DNA of 64,000 nucleotides, taken from the NCBI RefSeq assembly GCF_030463565.1, contig NC_134653.1, forward strand, positions 33,293,150 to 33,357,149, read 5' to 3'. Source of the DNA: Pelecanus crispus. Its lineage: Eukaryota; Chordata; Aves; Pelecaniformes; Pelecanidae. Below, piece after piece: positions 60,001-64,000 of this stretch. The notes beneath the pieces are model-generated. The model was not told where the DNA came from, made no database searches, and saw only the letters and a list, made by a program, of their open reading frames with translations. The first letter of the stretch is position 1. Each line of letters begins with the position of its first letter. Both the position numbers and the translations under genes were made by a program.

Positions 60001-63000
60001 CGAGGCTGGCCCGTTGCACTTCGTCAGCCTTTCCTCAAATAGCTCCCGACTCCCAGCCACAGCGGCACAAACCCCCGGCGCCTGCCCTAAAAAGGCAGAG
60101 GATTACCACTTACCCTCGTAGGACAGCACGTGGCCCTTCTTTCCTTCGTAGATGACATGTCCTTTGGGCATGGCATCCTCTCTCGCCTTCTCTGCTCTGC
60201 TGGGGCTGTCTTCTCCGATTATCCTGGTAATGGTTCCTTTGTACAGCACTTCTGCCGGGGTGCCCTTGGAAAGCCACCAAGATCCATATTTAACGGTGTC
60301 ACAAGCAATTAAGCAAGCGCGCGCACAGGGACAGGCTGTTCCCCGCGGGAGGCTGAGCGGAGGGAGAGCGCGCCCGGCCTCCGCTTCCTGGCGCAGCCAA
60401 CAGCGAGGGACTCGCAGCTTAATTATTGATGAGGACGATAACGAGGAGCGGTAAAAAGGTACGTGATCTATGCGAGGCTGCTGGGAAGAGGCGGGCGGTG
60501 AGGACAGCGCAGACCTCCCAAACAGCAACTCCCTCAGCCTGCGTGTTTCGGAATAAGCTACCTGGCTCGCTTCCACCCCGCAGGTTTGAGGGGACAGGGC
60601 GGTGCCCCCCGGGGACCCCTCGGTGATGGCCGAGGACCGCTCAAGCGTTAGCTTTTCTCTGCAACCTATTTTCCCGGCCTGGTACAGGAGCCACGGAGAT
60701 GTCCTGCCCACCCACGGCACATCTGCCGGCAGCAAGCGTGACCTTCAGAGAGCTGCCCGCGCATGGGAGCGGGCGGCTGGCAGCACGCCCGGGCGAGACG
60801 GCAGGCGTCAACGAGACCCGTCCTGGAGCAGGTCGGGGAGCGAAGCCTGCCGGTTAGCTCTCCCACAGAAACAGCATCAGGCTCCTTACGCAAACTGCTG
60901 TGAGCCGAAACCTCTCTTTCCCCAGAGGCACACACGGACACGGCTCACAGCGACCTGCCCTCCTCCGAATCCCCTTCAAAACACCCAGCGCTGGATGTCC
61001 TTGAAGACATTGCCGGTGATTAACACCCCTCTGCCACCACAACCTGTCGGTGCCAACGGGGAGCAGCCACTGTGGGGTGACAGTCCCGCCCCCCCACTGC
61101 AGGGAAGGCCCAGGGATGCTCTTGATTGACGCCCTCCCGCTTTGCTCATTTAACCCCACCAACCCCCAGGACCGATGCTCAGCCTCGGAAGCAATGCCCC
61201 AGCCAGCTTTGCTGGCGCTTCCAGCTTGTGCCAGGCCAGACTATTTCCCCACCCCAGCTTGGAGATGCCCCTGCTCTATACCAAGCCCTCTGAGCGCCAG
61301 TGGTCCCCAAAACCCCGCCGCAGCTGCCAGGATGTGCCAGCGCGTGGGTTCAATGCTCTGACTCTTTGCCCTCGCAGTACACCCGGTACCGGCTTTCCCA
61401 ACCGGCTCTCCCAGCCCCAGGTAACTCATCTTCCTTCCGCAGACGTGCTCAGAGGGGATTTGAAAGCAAGCAATGACAGATGGCTTCAGAGCAGAGAGCA
61501 TATATTCAAGATCTGCCTTCTACGAACTGGATGACTAATCTGAGATCAAATATCAGCTCTGGTACCCGGAGCTGCTGCCGGAACAGGGGGCTCCTTCTCC
61601 CCAGCGGGAGCAGACGGATGCAGGATGCTGGGCCAGCAAGAGCGGCAGGTAATGCTCTGGGTCTGGGCTTTGTACCTTATTCCCAAGCCGAACAAAGGAA
61701 ACTAGATGGATTAATTAGCTGGATGTAAAATAGCACCTCAACAAATTGTGTTCATCGTCTGATCTCTGGCACATGGTGCTCAAGACCCTTCGTGCCCACC
61801 CATCGCTGCCCGTAGCTGCTGCAGGGGCACGCGAGGGGACGGAGCCTGCGTTTGCTCCGATGGGTTATTTACAGCCCCCGAGCGTCCGCTCCTGGCAGCT
61901 GTTGGATGCAGGGCACCAGGGAAGTGAAACCTTTGCTCTGGGCTAGGATTCAGGTTCAGGTCCCCAGGGCCAAAGGCAATGTGGACACCCTCCTCGAAGG
62001 AGGCAGGCAAAAATCTGAGCGCGAGTGGCTTTAAATATCTGAATGATGGCCAGATAAAATCCCCACAGGGAAACAGATTTTTTTTTTTTTTAATGCTCTC
62101 CGCTCTGTTACCAGATGAGCAATAACTCACACTGCAAAAAACTATCACCCGCTTGCCAGCTGCTCTTCTGAAGATGGATGGTGGAGATTAAGGCCAAAGC
62201 ATCTTCCTGCTCAAGAGAGCCTTTGGGCAGGACCCCCAACGCAGCACGCTCAGCCCTGGCAGGAGACCTCGCTACCTTACATGCACCTCGCAGCCTCCCC
62301 CTCTCCTCCGCCTGGCCTGGGCCCTCCACCCATCTCCTCCTTCTCTCCGCTCCACTTCCTTGCACTGGCCAGATTATTTTCGCAGAGCCATTTAAAGCTG
62401 CTTTCGCCTCGGCTCCTGACAGCTACAAAAAGCAAAGGAGGGGGTTTAGACGTGCTGTACGGCTCTGCATCGCTGCTTGCTGAGCTCTGCTCTTCTGCAG
62501 GCTCGGCTCACGGGACAGCGCTTGTGCCAACTCCAGCGGAGGCCGCTTGCAAAGGCTCCGGCCGCAGACCTCTCCGAGGGGCTCCACAGGACGGGAGCAC
62601 CGCAGAGCCGTGCTGCTCAGCCCCGTGCCCCACGCTTGGTGCACCCTGCAAACCCCCGACCCCTGTGTCCGGCACCGCAAGCTGCAGCCACCAGCACCCG
62701 GGAAGCAAAACCCGCCGGAGACGAGCGACCTACGTGTGTGATGGATCCTCGGTAGGTGATGGGCGACTCCGGAGGGGGTCTGGATGTGGGCGTTCCCTTG
62801 GTGATGCTCCCTCCCGAGGCAGAGCTGAGGGAAGTACCTGTAGGACACAAAGCCGGTGAGCCAGGGGCTGGATTTGCTGTTCAGCACAAAACCTGTGGGG
62901 CTGAGACTACGGACGAAGCGCAGGATTTGACCCAATCTCTGGCAAGCTGAGGAACTGGAGGGGAAGCCCTCCAAGAGACCTCAGTGTTCAATCCCATGCC

Positions 63001-63884
63001 TTGCAGAGCCCTTTCCACCCCGTCCCCCGAGGGACCCAGCCCTGCAAGTGCGGGGCTGGGAGGTGGAAAAAATGTGTATTTTGAGGCTATCAGCTCCCTG
63101 CTGCCTTCGTAGTGGGGCTGGGCAGATTTATGGGCCTGGGAGAAAGCACAGCCTGTCTCAGCCTCTCCTGATGCGATCAGAGCAGATCTCTGGTGAGATA
63201 CAGCTCGGGGTGGTTTGAGTTCACTCGTGTGTATCTGTCCCGGGTTGGAGCCAGCCCACCACACTCAGGCTTCTGACTGCCTTAGTTCAGGGGTTTCACA
63301 AACCAGAATTTGCACTTGAAAGCAACACCTTAGCATTTATTTCCTTCTGTCTAGCTAATGGGGAAAGGTGCATGGGAGGGCTATATTTAAATGAAATGTG
63401 GTGCCTGCCCAGCTGCGGCAGCAACGGTGAAGAACCCGAAAAAAACAATTAATGGATTTTAAACAGGTCTTGCTTTGTCTTAAGCAACAGATTTTCCGGT
63501 GCCCCTTGAACACAAAACCTCCACCAGGATCAACACCCGAGGCCCTGATTTGGGGAGATGGCTAGAAACGTTGAGACGTTGTACAGACGTGTCTGCCACC
63601 CTGCTGGCAATGCTGGAGAAAAGGGGTGAACAGACCCCTTCGGCTGGGCACAAACCCCAGGAATCAAACCTGAAATCACCGGGCAGCTGCAGCCAGCGTG
63701 GCATTCACCAGGCTCGGCACTGCCAGCATCCCTCCCCTCCCGCGGCTGGGGCACGTGCTTGCCACCCCCGGCTCCTCACCCCGCAGGATGGAGCCCTCCT
63801 GGGACGGCTGCAGAACCAGACTTTCCGGCTGGCTGGCCTGGCTTCTAGGAGAAAGTTGTTCCTGCTTTACTCCAGGAAAAGGCA
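35865..63884 (-). CDS. NCOR2: Nuclear receptor corepressor 2 (SMRT), C-terminal half, 22 exons, 5' part outside the window
   Basis: NCOR2 is a nuclear scaffold that ties unliganded nuclear receptors to HDAC3-containing complexes. The SANT and HDAC-binding parts lie upstream, outside the window. Here the coding order is 63780-63884, 62734-62837, 60114-60264, 56103-56255, 55665-55751, 54916-55193, 53730-54093, 51346-51573, 50986-51231, 50166-50315, 49571-49717, 49297-49459, 48291-48724, 45796-45939, 45475-45623, 44937-45130, 43080-43229, 42625-42770, 41323-41376, 38250-38477, 36143-36322, 35865-36040. All junctions keep frame. The sum is 4031 nt: 2 nt of a split codon, then 1342 codons and the stop. 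Landmarks: KQEQLSPR at the 5' side, repeated GSIT motifs, ISPYEHLLRGVSGVDLYR, QTIINDYITSQQMHHNAA, CoRNR boxes and the end LLCSQYETLSDSE. SMRT rather than NCOR1 by the C-terminus (HHAWDEEPKPLL) and by synteny with RFLNA. No disabling change was found. Confidence 0.95.
36143..36322 (-). CDS. NCOR2: NCOR2 window exon 21 (RPPSVSSVHSEGDCNRRTPL)
   Basis: Acceptor TTTGCAG, donor GTAGGG. It encodes GGGKPKIAARPNSRKAKSP, RPPSVSSVHSEGDCNRRTP and NRVWEDRPSSA, all well-conserved SMRT/NCoR C-terminal blocks. Confidence 0.95.
36757..36850 (-). mobile_element. CR1 LINE 3' end, truncated
   Basis: Inverted CR1 tail: aatcacagaattgtttaggt, gaaaagacctttaagatcat, ccagtccaacc and an accaagtccaccgctaaacc segment. 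Only the last 90 or so bases of the element remain. Confidence 0.88.
36911..36950 (-). mobile_element. Second, shorter CR1 3' end
   Basis: An aatcattaaggttggaaagg segment followed by ctctaagatcatcagg is again an inverted CR1 tail, about 60 bases beyond the first and in the same orientation. It is a second insertion or a duplicated head. Confidence 0.7.
38154..38167. repeat. Poly(G) run, 14 bases
   Basis: Uninterrupted G run on the + strand in an NCOR2 intron (C run in the transcript), about 80 bases downstream of an exon end. Confidence 0.85.
38250..38477 (-). CDS. NCOR2: NCOR2 window exon 20 (CoRNR box 1, GLEAIIRKALMGKYD)
   Basis: Acceptor CTCCCAG, donor GTCTGC. It encodes LISCRSQSVQENSSTNM, then GLEAIIRKALMGKYDEQW with the main nuclear-receptor box LEAIIRKAL at 38395-38421, and NASASLPAAMPIT. 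The box is the strongest receptor-binding helix of SMRT. Confidence 0.95.
38478..41322 (-). other. NCOR2: NCOR2 intron between window exons 19 and 20
   Basis: 2.8 kb, mostly GC-rich with long chance open frames. A short AT-rich segment lies at about 39955-40020. No exon or repeat recognised. Confidence 0.8.
41323..41376 (-). CDS. NCOR2: NCOR2 window exon 19 (QPGTEIFNMPAITGA)
   Basis: A 54-nt exon, too small to show as an open frame of its own. Acceptor TCCTCCAG, donor GTAACT. It encodes VGQPGTEIFNMPAITGA, nearly identical to mammalian SMRT. Phase 1 on both sides, so it can be skipped in frame. Confidence 0.93.
41377..42624 (-). other. NCOR2: NCOR2 intron between window exons 18 and 19
   Basis: 1.2 kb. 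An AT-rich, TAAT-containing block at about 42040-42250 is unlike the rest of the intron. Confidence 0.8.
42625..42770 (-). CDS. NCOR2: NCOR2 window exon 18 (MGSKSPGNNTQPPAFFSKL)
   Basis: Acceptor TTCGCAG, donor GTAAGG. It encodes MGSKSPGNNTQPPAFFSKL and TESNSAMVKSKKQEIIKKL, a stretch shared with NCOR1. Confidence 0.95.
43080..43229 (-). CDS. NCOR2: NCOR2 window exon 17 (IEPVSPPDGVGE)
   Basis: Acceptor TCCCCAG, donor GTAACG. It encodes SPEQSKASAGSGSDN, IEPVSPPDGVGESEHAKSA and YPILYREGEQ. 150 nt. Confidence 0.94.
43230..44936 (-). other. NCOR2: NCOR2 intron between window exons 16 and 17
   Basis: 1.7 kb, carrying the CR1 3' end at 44395-44597 and a T-rich tract at about 43877-43910. Confidence 0.85.
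44395..44597 (+). mobile_element. CR1 LINE 3' end, truncated
   Basis: It has the CR1 tail landmarks in order: a ctggtacaggttgcccagag segment, gaagtctcc, gggcaacctgctccagctga, gatgatctggagaggtccct and the terminal ATTCTGTGA word at about 44588-44597. The 5' part of the element is missing, as is usual for CR1. Confidence 0.88.
44937..45130 (-). CDS. NCOR2: NCOR2 window exon 16 (EVITQDYTRHHPQQ, second half of CoRNR box 2)
   Basis: The acceptor is TAG preceded by a (CTT)n run serving as the pyrimidine tract (45131-45148). It encodes EVITQDYTRHHPQQL, VYSFPGAACPVLDLRR and SPQNEGGK. Donor GTGAGG. The intron before it is 344 bp. Confidence 0.94.
45475..45623 (-). CDS. NCOR2: NCOR2 window exon 15 (NQRVVTLAQHIS, first half of CoRNR box 2)
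   Basis: Acceptor CCCCCAG, donor GTAATT. It encodes SLKASAPEAAHLQHLRQ, a Gln-rich stretch and NQRVVTLAQHIS. The exon ends in phase 0 after the Ile-Ser that starts the box-2 core ISEVI. Confidence 0.94.
45796..45939 (-). CDS. NCOR2: NCOR2 window exon 14 (SPVSSPSLSHEKG)
   Basis: Acceptor TTCCTCAG, donor GTGAGG. It encodes FHGGYSPERMEAVSPVSSP, SLSHEKG and LRQKQQ. 144 nt, phase 1 on both sides. Confidence 0.92.
45940..48176 (-). other. NCOR2: NCOR2 intron between exon 13 (extended) and exon 14
   Basis: 2.2 kb. If the short donor is used it begins at 48290 instead. It contains an AT-rich stretch at about 47820-48120 next to the alternative exon end, where splicing control elements might lie. No repeat recognised. 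Confidence 0.8.
48177..48290 (-). CDS. NCOR2: NCOR2 exon 13 extension with a third CoRNR box (alternative donor)
   Basis: Reading on past the first donor stays open for exactly 38 codons to a second good donor (GTAAGA after 48177), with the same phase, so both forms join the next exon in frame. The added peptide contains TAANFIDVIIMRQM (core IDVII at 48247-48261) and RERGSLSNDSASD. NCOR1 has a closely similar segment that forms its receptor interaction domain 3. As I recall, frog and mammal SMRT also have a variably spliced 37b-type segment. The conservation to the paralogue argues strongly that this is coding; how often it is used is unknown. Confidence 0.82.
48291..48724 (-). CDS. NCOR2: NCOR2 window exon 13, short form (SKPFSMQEQELRALG)
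   Basis: Acceptor CTTCCAG, donor GTAAGA after 48291. It encodes SSSTTTTSPIRSAAFPS, MDPAVLQKEASRV, and SREKSQSKPFSMQEQELRAL. The short donor matches the common mammalian form. An in-frame longer form ends at 48177; see the separate entry. Confidence 0.92.
49297..49459 (-). CDS. NCOR2: NCOR2 window exon 12 (SHSHSHQHSPVSPRT)
   Basis: Acceptor CCCCCAG, donor GTATGT. It encodes TEQSSSRSSSHSHSHQHSP, VSPRT and QQRPSVLHNTSMK. Ends with two bases of a split Arg codon (CG|A). Confidence 0.93.
49571..49717 (-). CDS. NCOR2: NCOR2 window exon 11 (Glu-Arg repeat exon)
   Basis: Acceptor GTTTCAG, donor GTAGGC. It encodes GGPTHMTK, eight tandem Glu-Arg pairs (about 49625-49672), then EKSILASTTVEHAPIWRP. The charged repeat also occurs in mammalian SMRT with variable length. 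The CCCGTT/CCCGCT-type DNA repeat can slip. Confidence 0.93.
50166..50315 (-). CDS. NCOR2: NCOR2 window exon 10 (GIIDLSQVPHLPVLVPP)
   Basis: Acceptor TTCTCTCAG, donor GTAACG. It encodes IIDLSQVPHLPVLVPPTPGT, a DRITYIP stretch and SRHSSSPLSP. 150 nt, phase 1 on both sides. Confidence 0.94.
50986..51231 (-). CDS. NCOR2: NCOR2 window exon 9 (YYLPRHLAP, QTIINDYITSQQ)
   Basis: Acceptor CTCCCAG. It encodes AAYYLPRHLAP, LYPPYLIRGYPDTAA, RQTIINDYITSQQMHHNAA and LNYAA. The donor is uncertain: GTCCAG after 50986 gives a GT intron, but a GC donor after 50977 would add three codons (GPA) and restore the GP-G spacing I recall in mammals. Both keep frame. The intron before it is only 114 bp. Confidence 0.88.
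51346..51573 (-). CDS. NCOR2: NCOR2 window exon 8 (ISPYEHLLRGVSGVDLYR)
   Basis: Acceptor GCTGCAG, donor GTACCT. It encodes SITAGKPVSQDRK, HHHPISPYEHLLRGVSGVDL, and HIPLAFDPAAIPRGI. This is one of the best-conserved stretches of SMRT. Confidence 0.94.
51574..53729 (-). other. NCOR2: NCOR2 intron between window exons 7 and 8
   Basis: 2.2 kb, GC-rich, with no recognised exon or repeat. Confidence 0.85.
53730..54093 (-). CDS. NCOR2: NCOR2 window exon 7 (GTPLKYD, GGSIARGAPVIVPE)
   Basis: Acceptor TCCTCAG, donor GTACTT. 364 nt encoding GTPLKYD, a serine run, KKHDVRSIIGSPGRTF, GGSIARGAPVIVPE and a GSPVSTRESTPR segment. The serine run varies between species. Confidence 0.93.
54094..54915 (-). other. 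NCOR2: NCOR2 intron between window exons 6 and 7
   Basis: 822 bp, containing a 50-bp CR1 end at 54694-54745. Confidence 0.85.
54694..54745 (-). mobile_element. CR1 LINE 3' end, about 50 bp
   Basis: atcatagaatcacagaatgg followed by gttggaagggacctttaaag is the inverted CR1 terminus. It breaks off abruptly after the 'aagatca' word. Confidence 0.88.
54916..55193 (-). CDS. NCOR2: NCOR2 window exon 6 (IPRSYVEAHEDYLRREAK)
   Basis: Acceptor GTTGCAG, donor GTGAGT. It encodes IPRSYVEAHEDYLRREAK, KPAHEGLVATVKEAGRSIHE and a closing KEGSITQ. The proline run found before RDL in human SMRT is reduced to a single pair here. Confidence 0.94.
55665..55751 (-). CDS. NCOR2: NCOR2 window exon 5 (LMGRAIPPDRHSP)
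   Basis: Acceptor GTTCTAG, donor GTAAAG. 87 nt encoding LMGRAIPPDRHSPHNLKEQ, then HHMRGSITQ, another GSI motif. Phase 1 on both sides, so skipping it would keep frame. Confidence 0.93.
56103..56255 (-). CDS. NCOR2: NCOR2 window exon 4 (KRTYDMMEGR)
   Basis: Acceptor TCCTCAG, donor GTGGGT. It encodes a QCPKEDSRSS stretch, KRTYDMMEGRISR and SASIE. Between them sits a segment reading GLSARDTL that looks longer than the human counterpart as I recall it. Confidence 0.92.
56256..60113 (-). other. NCOR2: NCOR2 intron between window exons 3 and 4
   Basis: 3.9 kb, the largest intron here. An AT-rich block at about 57630-57870 interrupts GC-rich sequence. No exon or known repeat recognised. Confidence 0.85.
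60114..60264 (-). CDS. NCOR2: NCOR2 window exon 3 (GTPAEVLYKGTITRIIGED)
   Basis: Acceptor TTCCAAG, donor GTAAGT. It encodes GTPAEVLYKGTITRIIGED, then MPKGHVIYEGKKGHVLSYEG, closely like mammalian SMRT. 151 nt, phase 0 in and phase 1 out. Confidence 0.93.
60265..62733 (-). other. NCOR2: NCOR2 intron between window exons 2 and 3
   Basis: 2.5 kb, GC-rich for most of its length, with a short poly(T) at about 62079-62090. No additional exon with SMRT similarity was seen. Confidence 0.85.
62734..62837 (-). CDS. NCOR2: NCOR2 window exon 2 (GGSITKGTP, GSITH)
   Basis: Acceptor CCTACAG, donor GTAGGT. It encodes TSLSSASGGSITKG, then a Pro/Ser-rich linker and ITYRGSITH, two GSI-type motifs. Ends in phase 0. 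Confidence 0.9.
62838..63779 (-). other. NCOR2: NCOR2 intron between window exons 1 and 2
   Basis: 942 bp, GTGAGG to CAG. No repeat or exon seen. Confidence 0.85.
63780..63884 (-). CDS. NCOR2: NCOR2 window exon 1 (KQEQLSPR exon)
   Basis: Minus-strand acceptor TTTTCCAG and donor GTGAGG. It encodes PFPGVKQEQLSPR through QEGSILR, matching SMRT. It starts with two bases of a split Val codon and ends with one base of a split Gly codon. The exons before it are beyond the right edge. Confidence 0.88.
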
Positions 63885-64000
63885 CTGGAAAACATTAACC
63901 ACGTATCAGTGTAGGTGCAGGGCACGGGGCCGCAGCCCTCGGCTGCTCGAGGCTTTCATCTCTGCCAGCCCCGGGTCAGCACCTCCTCGGCGCCTTTGCC

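Noticed and set aside
1-64000. tRNA, rRNA or known microRNA genes
   Set aside because: No tRNA box A/B pair with cloverleaf, rRNA segment or recognisable microRNA hairpin was seen; a covariance-model scan would be needed to exclude them.

Overview
The window is vertebrate nuclear DNA, most likely from a bird. It has long introns with GT-AG splice sites, CpG-rich promoter-like DNA, and several truncated 3' ends of CR1 LINEs (36757-36950, 44395-44597, 54694-54745), which are the typical avian repeat. CR1 also occurs in crocodiles and turtles, so 'bird' is an inference, supported by the compact spacing.

Two genes converge. On the + strand RFLNA (refilin A, FAM101A) is complete: coding exons at 1419-1628, 12885-12994 and 15227-15560 join in frame to a 217-residue protein. 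A CpG-rich promoter region lies before it and a long candidate 3' UTR runs to about 20750. On the - strand the C-terminal half of NCOR2 (SMRT) enters from the right edge. I placed 22 coding exons between 63884 and the stop codon at 35865-35867, about 1342 codons. Every exon junction keeps the reading frame. The 3' UTR runs to a good poly(A) signal at 33648-33653. RFLNA next to NCOR2 in this orientation matches the human 12q24.31 order as I remember it.

The space between the genes (about 20.8-33.6 kb) holds no recognisable host gene. It contains a decayed Ty3/gypsy-type reverse transcriptase relic (about 21660-22110), A-rich simple sequence, a possible second minus-strand poly(A) site near 31581 and a six-copy 24-bp minisatellite (33029-33172) inside unexplained CpG-rich DNA.

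The NCOR2 part encodes the repeated GSI region and the nuclear-receptor interaction domains. CoRNR box 1 lies in the exon at 38250-38477. Box 2 is split by an intron between the exons at 45475-45623 and 44937-45130. The most interesting point is that the exon at 48291-48724 can run on in frame to a second donor at 48177. This adds 38 codons with a clear third CoRNR box (IDVII), like ID3 of the paralogue NCOR1. RFLNA acts on filamin/actin in the cytoplasm and NCOR2 is a nuclear corepressor; nothing here suggests they work together.
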